Source: Doryteuthis pealeii (Eukaryota; Mollusca; Cephalopoda; Myopsida; Loliginidae). Taken from it: 64,000 nucleotides of DNA. The translations under genes were made by a program, and so were the position numbers. Below the pieces are notes generated by a model. It was not told the origin of the DNA. It did not search any database and was given only the letters and a program-made list of their open reading frames with translations. The stretch is from contig CM042143.1 of NCBI GenBank assembly GCA_023376005.1, positions 86,330,051 to 86,394,050 of the forward strand, given 5' to 3'. Every line of letters begins with the position of its first letter. Within the stretch, counting starts at the first letter, position 1. Of the stretch, positions 34,835 through 46,334 are shown piece after piece.

Positions 34835-35125
34835 GTTGGTTGGATTTTATGGCATGTCAACCCTTGTTAGGTTATGTTATGCCAAAGATGTTTTGTTTTA
34901 TTCCTTCTTGATGGGTACTTTATTTTTAAACTTTTTTTTAAACATTCTTTTTAAACTCATTTTTTCTATTTAGCCCATAGATGGGACCCTAACAGGCACC
35001 ATCACTCTGAATCTGAGAGAACCTGGAAGTAATGGTGATGAAGGGGTACTCCACACTCCCTAGAGCTCCAGAACTGGAGTTTCACCACTAGATGCAGTTT
35101 AACGTGATACCCAGGACACTACCCT
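34835..35125 (+). repeat. R1 repeat, 5' module
   Basis: TTTTATGGCATGTCAACCCT, CATAGATGGGACCCTAACAG and CACCACTAGATGCAGTTTAA. Short flanking similarity (CTCTTTCTGG left, CCCTTTCTGG right) hints at a target duplication of ordinary length. Confidence 0.8.
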
Positions 35126-35269
35126 TTCTGGATTTAATGCTGAACTGGATTACATAATCTTTATTGACTCAAGACTTGATACCACTCATTTTGTGAGTTA
35201 ACTAAAACTAAATTCTATTAGCATTTAATATGTCACACTTTCCCACCTTTTATCAAAATCTGGTGTTAA

Positions 35270-35415
35270 AGAGATTGGTGAATAGAAAATTAAATGAATA
35301 CCCCTTCATCACCATTAATCCCAGATAGTACCCGTTAGTGTCCCACCTATAGGTTAAATAGAAAGAAATGAGTTACCAAAAATGTGTTTAAAAAAACATT
35401 GAGTTCTAAAAACAT
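35270..35415 (-). repeat. R1 fragment, minus orientation
   Basis: TACCCCTTCATCACCATTAA, CAGATAGTACCCGTTAGTGT and CCTATAGGTTAAATAG. It lies 150 bp from an oppositely oriented R1 copy. Confidence 0.7.
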
Positions 35416-35499
35416 TTTCAATACCCATCACACAAAAGAGAGATAGAATGAGCAAACAAAGACAGAGGGGGCGTTTCTGGGTATTTCTTTTTTGAAGCT

Positions 35500-35660
35500 T
35501 CATGAGAGAGAGAGAGAGAGAGAGAGAGATGCAGTGGGGCAGTTAGAGAATAGAGAGAATATAGAATTAAAAAAGAGAGGCACACAAGAAGAGAGAGAGA
35601 GACACACACAAGAGAGAGAGAGAGAATGAGCAAGTGAAGAGAGAGAGAGAGAATAATGCA
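35500..35660. repeat. GA-rich microsatellite cluster
   Basis: Several GA runs (about 35503-35529, 35590-35630, 35638-35652) separated by ACACAC and short unique pieces. Confidence 0.85.
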
Positions 35661-36014
35661 AAATGCCATTTGATGAAGACAGCCAACAAAGATGAAGTTT
35701 TGTATTGAAATGTCAAAACTGCGACAAATGAAGAAATAATTTCCTAATAAACTATTCTTGGAATACGAAAGCAGCAAAGACATTTTTTCTGTCCCCCCCT
35801 CCCCCGTTTCCACCCTGTTTTCGTCCTAGCGAAGGGTTGCATGCTAAATCTGAAAAGTTATTTTTATCTTGTGAAAAGAAAGAGAAATTTTTTAAATGTC
35901 ATCTTGAGGAAATTCTATATTAAATCTTGATTGCTTTTTCAAGAAAATGCTCTTTCTGTTTGACAGAAAACTTGGACAAAAAAGTGACATCAGTTTAAAT
36001 AGAAACAAGGGGAC

Positions 36015-36105
36015 ACTTCATCCCACTCGCACTCTTCATCCCACTCACACTCTTCATCTCACTCACACTCTTCATCCCACTTGCACTCTTCATCCCACAC
36101 ACATA
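36015..36105 (+). repeat. 18-bp minisatellite
   Basis: Five units of CACTCTTCATCCCACTCR. In one frame they encode a TLHPTH repeat, but no gene context supports translation. Confidence 0.9.
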
Positions 36106-36239
36106 TTTAGCTTAAGTTTTTTTTTGTTTTTTTTTTTAATTGTTTTACAACTAGGGGTAGTGAAAAGTTTTGCAAAATTTTGGCACTAGCAGGAGCAGTG
36201 AATATACCCTAGTATGATAATTTAATTATTACGTTTGAT

Positions 36240-36890
36240 ATGTTTATTTGATTTGTTTTGTTTTACAGCATATCAACCTCGGTGGGTCATTTAATGCCAG
36301 CAAAGTTGTGAAAGATTTGAAGAAAATTTTTCAAGCTCAATTTAAAAAAAACAAAACATTTTGCTATTTAGCCCATAGATGGGACCTTAACAGGTCTGAG
36401 TGGACCTGTGATCAATGGTGATGAAGGGGTGCTCTACATTCCCCAGACCTCCAGAACTGGAACTTCACCATCAGACATAATTTAACATAATACCCAGGAC
36501 CCTCGCAAGTAGCACATATATGATAAAACATGTTGGGGCTTGCCATAAGGGCAATAGGGTTGGGACAATCATATAGGTGCTAGGGTTTGACATGACCAGT
36601 TGATTGATCAGGGGGGTGCCCCTCTCTGACCTCCCATCTAGCCTAAGTAAGAGAAGTGTTGCATGTCATGGACTGCTCATCCTTCAGGATTCCATCCTTA
36701 AGCATCATGGGTCGCCACCCATGGCCAACAGGTGGTCCCATTGGAGGGGTGTCTTACCCCTCTGCAGAGGTGCAGTTGGTGTATTCTAAAGCCCCAGCTG
36801 ACAGGGTTGTGTAGCAGCATGACTGGAGTTCAATCTTGCTTGCTATGATAATGTTGCACTCCAATACTTTAGCCGATGCATCACAGGGAA
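36240..36890 (+). repeat. R1 repeat, full two-module copy plus tRNA-like piece
   Basis: The 5' module (TTTACAGCATATCAACCTCG; CATAGATGGGACCTTAACAG) runs into the 3' module (GTTGGGGCTTGCCATAAGGG; CTCTGCAGAGGTGCAGTTGG; AAAGCCCCAGCTGACAGGGT). A minus-strand tRNA-like fragment follows at about 36815-36890. Good reference copy for module order. Confidence 0.87.
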
Positions 36891-36902
36891 GCTCCATTAT
36901 AA

Positions 36903-37050
36903 TGAAATAACTGCAATGTGTAAGATGAGGAAAACCATATTTTCATGGGATCCAAGCTTGTTGCTATACAGCAAACAGTAATAATGAGGCTTATAATTAT
37001 TCTTAGTTTGTAGCCATTGTTATAACATAAAGAAACAGTGCAATCAGTTC
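36903..37050 (+). repeat. Near-identical duplicate pair (partner 40013-40147)
   Basis: The copies share GGGATCCAAGCTTGTTGCTA, AATGAGGCTTATAATTATTC and AAGAAACAGTGCAATCAGTT with almost no substitutions. Copy 1 has a few extra bases (ATTTTC) near the left end. Confidence 0.85.
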
Positions 37051-37559
37051 CTTCATTTTATTCTAGCTTATTGTTCTATTAATATCGTTCAATCAAGTTA
37101 TTATTAAATACATCAAACAGGAATGTGTCTTTGTTAGAAATAGAGTTCTATTAATAATGATAATAATAAGAGAATATATCAATGATGTACACAATGGCTT
37201 CACTCTTATTTTTGTCTCAAAATTATACTTGATAAAAGAAATTTTAAAAATACTTTTGCAATAATGCAAACCCCAGAATAGACAAGATGTAAATGGATAA
37301 GATCTCGTAAATATCTTCTGGCAATCTATTTTGGAAAAACATATTTAATTACTAAGTTGAAGAATATCAACCCTTCTAATCTAATGTTTACACAATTTTC
37401 TTTGTGTGTAGAAAAAAATTGAAAAACACGAAGCATTCCAAAAGATGTGTTTATTCACGAAACATTTTTTTAAGTATGGTGTAAATTTGAATTTTTTAAA
37501 AGATTTTACAAAAACATTTTTGACAAGAAAAATGAACAAAAAATATTGAAAACACTTAC

Positions 37560-37606
37560 ATCAACTTCGCCTTGATCAATGACATAAAAGTTGTCCCCAT
37601 CATCAC
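37560..37606 (-). CDS. PRKAR1A: PKA type I regulatory subunit, internal exon (CNB-A)
   Basis: A 47-nt exon completing a split Gly codon (G|GT) and encoding DDGDNFYVIDQGEVD. The acceptor is TTTTTAG and the donor GAT|gtaagt. This is the GD.GDNFYVID.GE strand-turn motif of CNB-A. Short but unambiguous because phases match both neighbours. Confidence 0.96.
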
Positions 37607-37727
37607 CTAAAAAGAAAAAAGAAAGAGATGTCAATCAAAATATTTTAAATTTTAAATTGCTTTCTTTAAACCATTTTTTAAAAACATGGCAGCATTTTGC
37701 TTTCCTTAAAAAAAATTTAAAAAATCA

Positions 37728-37895
37728 AAGTGGAGTATTGCAAGTCATGAACTGCTCATCCACCTGGGCTCTATCCTTAAGCATCACGGGTCGCCACCCA
37801 CGGCCAACAGGTGGCACCATTGGGGGACTCTTACCACTCTGCAGAGGTGCAGTCAGTGCATTCTAACGCCCCAGCCGACAGGGTGGGGTAAACTT
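37728..37895 (+). repeat. R1 repeat, 3' module
   Basis: AAGTGGAGTATTGCAAGTCA, CGCCACCCACGGCCAACAGG and TCTGCAGAGGTGCAGTCAGT. It lies 120 bp upstream of an exon on the transcribed strand. Confidence 0.8.
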
Positions 37896-38509
37896 CTATG
37901 AATGATTCAGAAGATGAAGAGAAGCAAAAGAAAGGGAAGATAATCTGGATATATTTAGAACAATGTAGGGTTAAATATCCAAAACCTAATTTTTCTGATT
38001 TTTCGGACTATTGTTACAAAATTCATGGATAGTCAATGAATTATGTATGTACGGTGGTAAGAATATTTTGAATAAGGTTTTTTCAGATTCAGAATAACCG
38101 GGGTCCAGTGGAAAGTTACCTGATGGTTACTGATGGGTAATAACCTTTTTACTTGACCCCTTGAAAAATGCACCATTAGAGGCATGGGAGAAATAGTTTA
38201 GGTTTTAGTTCAGATGCGAGCAGGCACCTGACAAGAGAGGATGTCTCTCAGGGGTCGCAACTCACTGCGCAGTTCAATCTTTATGGGCTGGGTTGTTTTA
38301 GATAAAGACTTAAGAAAAACAATCAAGTCTTGTTGATTCATTTAAACAAGAAATGACCAGCCCGAAGAAATGATCCCGAACAAAAAAGAAGAAACAACCC
38401 TACAGAATAAGCCCTGAGAAAAATATGGCAACTGATGAGATAGTAGCTGAGTTAACTTGTAAGGACCCTCATCTATCATCTCTATTCTGTCTCTCTCTTC
38501 ATTATATAC

Positions 38510-38680
38510 CTGAGATATTGAGTGGGTATATAATACTATTGTCCTCATCTTTATTGTTATACACACAACATTTTAGCCGATGTGCCTTCTTCAGTTGTTT
38601 CTTGCCAAACTCAGTGATGATTAAATCAACGTTTCAGTTTTTTAATAAATCTTCTTCAGGACAATAAGATGGAAAGATTG
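38510..38680 (+). repeat. Dispersed repeat V, partial copy
   Basis: It contains ACAACATTTTAGCCGATGTG then CCTTCTTCAG, matching the left arm of the fold-back at 46335-46580, and ends with CTTCTTCAGGACAATAAGATG. Confidence 0.55.
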
Positions 38681-38826
38681 TTGTCTGAAGAGTGATGGGT
38701 GTTTTGTGAGCAACAAGAGTTGGGTAGTTGTATCTGTAGAAAGGACCAGATTTTAATATAACTTTCCTTTCTTTCCTGGCACCTGAAATTTTTTCAAGCA
38801 GCTATGCCAAGAACATCAGGAAGAGT

Positions 38827-38827
38827 G

Positions 38828-38877
<50 letters not shown>
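38827..38877. repeat. (ATA)n microsatellite
   Basis: About 17 uninterrupted trinucleotide units. Confidence 0.97.
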
Positions 38878-38879
<2 letters not shown>

Positions 38880-39374
38880 GGGCTGAAGCATGAAGAGCAC
38901 TTGTTGATCTTCCTCTAAATTTAATTGATTTCCAAAAATAACAAGAGACCTGAAAAAAGGCAACACAGGAATGGATGAAGAAGAGAAGATCAGAGGTAAT
39001 TGAAAACTAAAAAGGTGTGGATAGAATAGGGGGAGGGGGCTTGTGATCAGGCACACAGCATTGCATATGCAGCTTCATTTTAGATTAAATATAATTTTTC
39101 ATCATGAACAACTGAAAATTAATTTTTGTTTTAGGAAAGAAGCACAAACCCAAAACGATGAAAAAAGAATACAATTTAAATATTTTTTTAATGATTAAAT
39201 TCAACATTATTTAAAAGGATTCATCACAAAATTTTACTCCATAAATTTCCAACTCTTGATTAGAATTGCTGTTGCACATACACAGTATTGGCATAAAATA
39301 ACCCTAGACAGGTTGATGCGCCATTAAAATCAATCAATCAAACATGCACAGTAATAGGCATTGTTTGTTCACAC

Positions 39375-39680
39375 ATTGGTTGGAAGGAGTGTCAGGGGCT
39401 GAAAATTCATCAGGGGCTTTTAGCACAATACAGGGACAGTGCACAACCACGTAGAAGTCTTTATGAGTGGATAGAGAAGTTTAAAAGCAGCTGGACAAGC
39501 ATGATGCACAAAGAGGGAGCAAGACACCTGTCAACCTCTACCCCTGATGAAAAGATTTAGCAAACTCAAGAGATGGTGATGGCAAACCGGTGAGTTATCA
39601 TCAATGAAGTAGTTTGTTCTCTGCAGATTAGTCTGTTTATCAAATCATCCACGATGACCACGGCTTCCATAATACAATAG
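39375..39680 (+). repeat. Dispersed repeat E
   Basis: The longest copy besides 15400-15680: TGTCAGGGGCTGAAAATTCA, TAGAGAAGTTTAAAAG, CCCCTGATGAAAAGATTTAG and AGTTTGTTCTCTGCAGATTA. Confidence 0.78.
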
Positions 39681-40012
39681 TGCAGATCATTTTTTAATCT
39701 TCCTTGTGCTTTTATTTCTCTCGACGATCAACAATTTCTATGGATTGATTAATAAATGAATATGCTTGCCTAATTAGAGTCCTATCATAAATTTGAATTT
39801 AATTGATTTCAGTGAAGGATTTTTTTTTAAATTAATTAAAATCCATGCAGATCTAATTGATAGAGGTCTTTTTGCTGGCCGGCCCACACTGGGTGGTAGG
39901 AGACAGGTGGTCATATAGCTGTTCTTTTAGGTTTATTTTCACTAACTCACCTAAGAGAAGGAAACTACATTAAAATATTAACTCATCTAAAAGGAGGAAA
40001 CTATATTATTTG

Positions 40013-40147
40013 AATAACTGCAATGTTAAGATGAGGAAAACCATGGGATCCAAGCTTGTTGCTATACAGCAAACAGTAATAATGAGGCTTATAATTATTC
40101 TTAGTTTGTAGCCATTGTTATAACATAAAGAAACAGTGCAATCAGTT
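40013..40147 (+). repeat. Near-identical duplicate pair (partner 36903-37050)
   Basis: See partner. The flanking sequences differ, so this was a discrete insertion or copy event. Confidence 0.85.
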
Positions 40148-40544
40148 TAATATTTATGGAGAGATTTTGGTCAGGTCTTTTGAGTATTTAAAAGGCTAGG
40201 ACTTGTAATTGAAGGCAAACAAAAAAGCTCTCAATTTAAAATGAAAGTTATTCAAAAGTAATAAGTAAATAAAAACAGGATGTAAACACTTTAGAAAGGG
40301 GTGGATGGGAAGAGGATTCTTGACCTGCATGTCATTTGTTTTTTTCTGCAAATGGTCAATATAGTCTCACTAAAGGGAGACTAAATTTCATGTAGGATAA
40401 ATATGAAAACAAAGAGGAAGAAAAAAATTTTAATTTTGAGAAGAGCTATTATCATTTGAAAAATATTTTGATAGTTTACCATAACATTTCAGCTGATCTA
40501 TTATTTGACCTTCCTCAGGTGTACAATCTATACATTTGCTATCA

Positions 40545-40590
40545 AAGATATATATATATATATATATACATACATATGAGCTAAAGCGGC

Positions 40591-40642
<52 letters not shown>

Positions 40643-40660
40643 CTTAGAAATCACAAGGTC
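40545..40660. repeat. (TA)n microsatellites
   Basis: TA runs at about 40547-40568 and 40594-40640, the second abutting a minus-oriented SINE-C. Confidence 0.95.
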
Positions 40661-40830
40661 CCTTGCCAACTCAGCATATGAGTAGCACAGAGATCTGTGT
40701 GGTAAAGTAAGGAGCTGATGGTAGGTGTGGCGCTCCACCTCAGACGCAAAAACAATCTCCTTGGTCTAGCGCTAGTGAAAAGGGGATAGACTCCCTCACT
40801 GATTGGCTGATACCGACATTAGGCCACCCC
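40660..40830 (+). repeat. SINE-C, body with partial head
   Basis: AATCACAAGGTCCCTTGCCA, GTGGCGCTCCACCTCAGACG and CTAGTGAAAAGGGGATAGAC. This is the sense orientation defined by the copy at 50160-50375. It ends exactly where the AT palindrome begins. Confidence 0.82.
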
Positions 40831-40841
40831 AACTATATATA

Positions 40842-40893
<52 letters not shown>

Positions 40894-40914
40894 TAAGTAA
40901 GTAAAGACTTACTT

Positions 40915-40958
<44 letters not shown>

Positions 40959-40969
40959 TATATATAGTT
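40831..40969. repeat. Near-perfect 139-bp palindrome of simple repeats
   Basis: The left arm runs AACTATATATATGTGTGTGT, (TA)n, AAGTAAGTAAGT; the right arm is its complement, with a four-base centre near 40903-40906. Arms differ only by a few TA units. It could extrude as a cruciform or form a long RNA hairpin. Confidence 0.92.
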
Positions 40970-41121
40970 ATTTACTAAGCTTAGCTTAGATGTGTCAGAA
41001 AAAAAAAAAAAAATCTGTGAAACGGAAGATCATACCAGTGAGACCAGGTATGATGTCTTTGAATTATAGATGACGAGGCAAAGAAATGCCGAAATAAATT
41101 CATATCTACACCGAGGTATCC

Positions 41122-41153
<32 letters not shown>

Positions 41154-41166
41154 TCCTCTATCCTAT

Positions 41167-41544
41167 ATGTATTATACACTAAGAGAAGGCCAAACAATAA
41201 CACAGCTAAAATATTATGCTAAAACAAAAAGAATGATATCAATTGACTCTTGGAAGGAAATATTCTGTGAATATCAGGTAACAAAAACTCTGGCTGACAA
41301 TATGAAGTCTTTGGTAATAAATTTGGTAAGCACCAATGCAGACATGTTGAATATATTGCTTCAGGGAATTGACAAGAACCATTTATTGGTCACCAAAGCA
41401 AAGCATCAAAGACAGAATGTCTGGGAAGGGAAAAAAGTTCTACTTGGTAGATTTAGAAAGATAACTACCAATTCTACAGAGTCAACCAAAAAAAAAATGA
41501 AATTAAAAGAAAATGTAGATCGACATTCCATAAGCAATAAATAA
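41167..41544 (+). other. Open reading frame of 125 codons, not recognised
   Basis: The frame opens MYYTLREGQTITQLKYYAKT and is Lys/Asn/Thr-rich toward the end (TESTKKKMKLKEN). It starts in a TA repeat and I recognise no domain or family. It lies in an intron on the strand opposite the kinase gene. It may be a chance frame or a remnant of an unknown element; not supported as a gene. Confidence 0.2.
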
Positions 41545-41687
41545 CACATCAAATTTTCATTTGAAGCTGAATAACTTCGATATAAATATGTGATAAATAT
41601 CACAAAAGTAGAAAAAAAAATTTCTACCTAAATCATGGTTTATACAAGTATGTACATAAATTATTTTCATAGATATAAACAAAATTT

Positions 41688-41837
41688 AGAGTGAATATAT
41701 TTTAGACCAAACTAGTTACTTTCTGAATAAATTTTGTACATCTAATATCTAGCCATCTATCAATACATATATAAATGGTAGTTGTGTGTATGTATGTATA
41801 TGTCCGGAGTAAACTACAAAAATGGTTAATGACAATG

Positions 41838-41878
<41 letters not shown>

Positions 41879-42110
41879 TTCACTATCACCAGAGCTTGCT
41901 TTTTGTGCAAAAATAATGAAGATTTTATTCATATTCATGAAGTTATATTTTAGACCAAACTAGTTACTTTCAGGATAGATCTTGTATATCCAATATCTAG
42001 CCATTTGATATCAAAAACAAACAAGAGTAAAATTACACTCCATAATAAAAAAATTTAGAGTGAATATATTTTAGACCAAACTAGTTACTTTCAGGATAGA
42101 TCTGATAATT
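41688..42110 (+). repeat. Repeat R relative and three short direct repeats
   Basis: TTTTAGACCAAACTAGTTAC occurs near 41701, 41949 and 42069. Between the first two lies a diverged repeat R (ATTCACTATCACCAGAGCTT) with a TA run. Confidence 0.75.
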
Positions 42111-42269
42111 CTGGTATTTAATTTATCAAGTTTAACATAAATTTCTATTTCAATTACATCATCAAAAAAATCCATCATATATAGAGATGGACAATCTAGA
42201 GAAAATAATATAGAAAAGTATTATGCACAAAATCATGATACACATTGTCTTTTATATACAAATATGTGG

Positions 42270-42543
42270 ATGCACGTAATGTAATGGTTATCACCATAGG
42301 AAATAGACTTGTCAACCTGTGTTCAAATGCTGAATGAGGCTGTTATCAGTACTAATACCCTTGGGAAAGGTATGCATCCAATTATTCTTTCTCCAGTTAT
42401 AGGTAAAGAGAAGGCAAGATTGGGCTCTTTAACCTTAGTTATGCAACCATAATGGAAAAACTGAATTCAAACCTGTTAAACTCTGCTTAAGAAATTGATC
42501 TTGTGTTACCTCCTACTCATGTGGAGGGGTTAGTGTTTGTGTG

Positions 42544-42545
<2 letters not shown>
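42270..42545 (+). repeat. SINE-B, full-length, tail running into (TA)n
   Basis: The head CACGTAATGTAATGGTTATC (A box) and TGTGTTCAAATGCTGAATG (B box) lead into the body GGGAAAGGTATGCATCCAAT and GGGCTCTTTAACCTTAG. The tail TCATGTGGAGGGGTTAGTG passes into a TA microsatellite at about 42545-42580. Confidence 0.85.
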
Positions 42546-42579
<34 letters not shown>

Positions 42580-42582
<3 letters not shown>

Positions 42583-42770
42583 TAAAGAAATAACAAAAGA
42601 CTTAGAGATTTTGCATTATAGTCTTTTGTTATTTCTTTACTTATAAATTTGCTCTGTGACTCTAACATTAAGAACACACATTGAGCTCTCAAACTGCGAC
42701 AGGTTTTTAAAAAAAACTCTTGTGTCGTAAGGAAGATTTCTTCTCTGGACTTTTGGATTATATATATATA
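42580..42770 (+). mobile_element. TA-flanked hairpin element P, short copy
   Basis: The left end is a hairpin with 23-nt perfect arms (42580-42602 and 42620-42642; GTAAAGAAATAACAAAAGAC). It continues with CTGTGACTCTAACATTAAGA and GTCGTAAGGAAGATTTCTTC to a TA run. Flanked by TA repeats on both sides. The relative at 52741-53163 has the same plan with a longer interior. Confidence 0.7.
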
Positions 42771-42847
42771 TAAATATATGGTGAACTACTTACATTTTCA
42801 TCTTATAAGACTTGTAAAATGTATTTCAAATTTGAGTTAGAAAATAA

Positions 42848-42854
<7 letters not shown>

Positions 42855-42891
<37 letters not shown>

Positions 42892-43011
42892 AAATCGTGG
42901 TAGAGAAAAAAAAATTTTCTACAACTATTAATGCTTTATATTTTACAAGATATATTGGGCCCTTTTTGATTAACTACTTATGCTACTGCAATGAAAACAT
43001 GGTAGTAACTT

Positions 43012-43062
<51 letters not shown>
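42855..43062. repeat. (TA)n and (TA)n(CA)n microsatellites
   Basis: TA/CA runs at about 42847-42889 and 43012-43062. Confidence 0.95.
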
Positions 43063-43624
43063 ACTACTGTCATTTTCCTCACAAAAGTCTTGTAAATGTA
43101 TTTCAAACATGAGTCAGCAAATAAATGAATACATGAAATATCCCAATATCTAATAAAGTCCTGACATTAACAATAACATTCGTACAGTGATATCCTATAA
43201 ACCACCCACTCCTCCCTGCCACCACTGTCAAATCATTCTTCTCTATAGAAATAATAATAATATCTTTTGTGTTTCTGTACACTTTATATATTTGATATTC
43301 ACAGCAACCTAATGACATTCAATGACAAATGAACATGTGAAGGGGAAATAACGAAATGATAGACATTACAGGAAATACATGAAAGGAACAACCATATCGA
43401 CTCTTAACAACAATCTAAGGTTGGCAGAAATCGAAGAAAATAGATAAATAAAAATGATCTGAGATTCGTTACTTTTTCTTTTTCTATCTACAAGAGTAGG
43501 TCATGCATAAAATATTGTTAGTGCTTGATATTCAAGTCTTGACAATATTACAACCAACAGTTCATCAGTATTTGCCTAACTTTAGCAACTTTGACAAAAT
43601 ATTAGAACTTAGAAATTCCACATA

Positions 43625-44265
43625 ATACAAACAGATCTAACATCTACTACATGAATGGCAGTTTCTGTCTGTGTGTCTGTCTGTGTGTATAACCAGTTTG
43701 CACCTACACCAGTGATCCGATCATGATGAAACTTTGACAAGGCATTAGAACATAAATCTTTTATATTATATGGAAATTCTCACATCTACTCCATGAATGG
43801 CAATTTCTGTCTGTGTGTATAACCAGTCGTCACCTATACCAGTGATCCAATCATGAGGAAACTTTGACAAGGCATTAGAACTTAAATCTGTTTTTATTAT
43901 ATGGAAATTCTAACATCTATTACATAAATGACAATATCTGTCTGTCTGTGTATAACCAGTTTGCACCTATACCAGTGATCCAATCATGAGGAAACTTTGA
44001 CAAGGCATTAGAACTTAAATCTGTTTTTATTATGTGGAAATTCTAACATTTACTACATAAATGATAATTTCTGTCTGTGTATAACCAGTTTGTGCCTACA
44101 CCAGTGATCCCATCATGATTAAACTTTGACACGGCATTAGAACTTAAATCTGTTTTTATTATGTGGAAATTCTAACATCTACTACATAAATGACAATTTC
44201 TGTCTGTCTGTGTATAACCAGTAGTTACCCACACCAGTGATCTGATCATGAGGAAACTTTACACA
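43625..44265 (+). repeat. Tandem array, five units of about 130 bp
   Basis: Each unit carries AATGGCARTTTCTGTCTGTG, ATAACCAGTTTGCACCTA, CCAGTGATCC and AAACTTTGACAAGGCATTAG, then ATTCTAACATCTACT. Unit starts lie near 43639, 43783, 43915, 44050 and 44178. Units differ by substitutions and GTCT copy number. No coding potential. Confidence 0.9.
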
Positions 44266-44733
44266 CATGCTAAGCAAATATTTAAGAACAGGACTAGCTA
44301 ATCAGATTTGAATAAAAATCAATAATGTCCCTGAGGACATCTTTACAATGGATGAGGTAAGAGAAGACATTTCAGTGAAAAAAGGGGAGAGGAGTAGTAG
44401 TAACTCCCCTTCCTCCCTCTCTCACTGTTTAACTTAATTCTTGAATGTTTTACTTACTACTACTACTACTTCTGTTATCAGGCCTGACACATCTTATCTT
44501 GAAAACCCCTGATGCTATTTTTTTAAAACTGACATTATGTTGTCAGTCATAAACTAATAGTACACATTGTGTATCTACATAGTCAGCATGTACTATGCCC
44601 GAACCCCCAACCAGGTGGGGGCCCCAAGAGGGCTAGTATCTAATGAAATAAAATATATAGCAAGGAGAAAATGTCCGCTCTGAATGTTGGGTAGTAGAGG
44701 TCGTATAACCAAACAGCCAATAATGCTTCCTTG

Positions 44734-44738
<5 letters not shown>

Positions 44739-44765
<27 letters not shown>

Positions 44766-44775
44766 CCCCCCCCAA
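44739..44775. repeat. (CT)n microsatellite
   Basis: CT repeat followed by a run of C and A. Confidence 0.95.
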
Positions 44776-44964
44776 AAAAAATAATTGTGTTTAACTTGTA
44801 AGGAAGAAAGGTTCAGATGATTAATCTATCATGTCCTGTCATCCATGGTCAATGGATATAATAATTTATTTCATTCAGCTTCAAGGGAATGTCATCTCAA
44901 GCAGCATTTCTCATTGCACTTGAAAAGGACTAGATCAGAGTCAACTCCCGATGTTTGAAGTACC

Positions 44965-45425
44965 CCTAAACAATTGGTTGATTTTAATGGTATGCCAATC
45001 CATCAGGGGTTATTTCATGCCTAGAGATTAGGGAATAACCCATCTTTCATGCCAAGAGGTTAGGGAAATTCATACATTATATGTTTATATTTACATTTTT
45101 TGAGCAGTTATTTTTAAGAGCATCGCCCTCTAGCCCATATGATAAAAAGGGTTGGGGGGTTTGCCATAACGGCAATAGGGTTGAGACAATCATATAGGTG
45201 CTAAGTTGATGTGACCAGATTTCTCCAACCGCGCATCTAGCCTAAGTAAAGGTCTAAGTGGAGTGTTGCATGTCATGGACTGCTCAGCCACCAAAATTCC
45301 ATCCTTAAGCATCACGGGTTGCCACCAATAGCCAACAGGTGGCTTTATTGGGGGGGGGGAAATTTTTACCTCTCTGCAGAGGTGCAGTCGGTGTATTCCA
45401 CTGCCCCAGCCGACTTGGGCTGTGA
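44965..45425 (+). repeat. R1 repeat, degraded 5' piece and 3' module
   Basis: An R1-like head (44975-45065, with TTAGGGAATAACCCATC internal duplication) is followed at about 45130-45425 by the 3' module: ATATGATAAAAAGGGTTGGG, TTGCATGTCATGGACTGCTC, TCTCTGCAGAGGTGCAGTCG. Confidence 0.75.
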
Positions 45426-46334
45426 CAGCAATGAAGAAAGAAATTCTCAAAGTTATTTGGAATCAGGTTCACACCAGAAGGTTAGGTTAGGTTAGTGTAT
45501 GTGGAGGGGGTTAAGATCGTGTAGTTTATTTCCAACAGCGAAAAATAAGAAATATTTTAATTGTAATTTGTTGCTGTCTGTAGTTGTGAGGTCTGCAAAA
45601 TAACAGTGTTGGGATTGCACAGTGGGTGGTGCCAATGGTTATCCCCCCACCCACTCACACCATGTTCTTAAAGGAGCCAATTTCTCTTCATTTGCAATGG
45701 AGAGCTACACACACACACAAGCATAAAAGCCAATTTCTCTGGTCTGTGGCGAGAAAAGCATTTGCTAATGATTTTCATACATTTATTGATTATCTCAAAG
45801 AAGTGAAAAGTTCACACTGACATTCTCTCTCTTTCTCTCTGATTGATTGATTACCAACAGAAATCTATCCTCCTCCTCTTCAAATAGATGAAAACATTTT
45901 CATACAATAAACACAAACAGATAAATAAACAAAAATAAAGGGAAGTAACCCAATTCTATGGAAACATTTGCTTCTATCTTCTAATTGCCAATTTTACAAT
46001 TTATCAAATCCAATGTGCAAAATAAACACACACACACACACACACATGCATGCATGCACGCGCAGAGTTTTTGTTTTTATCTAAGTAAATTTCCTGTCAA
46101 ATATACTATGTTATCTACATTGAAGTATGTGAACAAAATTCTTGTTATTATTTGTCTGAATTTTTAAGATAAGGATTGATATGAATAATTTTAATCTTTC
46201 AGACTGTTGTCCTAATCTTTAATGTGGTATGTAAAATCATGTTTGGACCAATGTATCATCCAACCATTCTCAAATGTTCCCTGTGTATCTGAGCATAGCA
46301 ATTATCCAACCTAGGAAATTATTTTCAATAGTTT

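Noticed and set aside
36015..36105. Secreted repeat protein (TLHPTH repeats)
   Set aside because: Only five units of an 18-bp minisatellite, with no signal peptide or gene context.
40831..44265. CRISPR-like array
   Set aside because: The direct repeats here are microsatellites or a 130-bp tandem unit without regular unique spacers; the sequence is animal and no cas genes exist.
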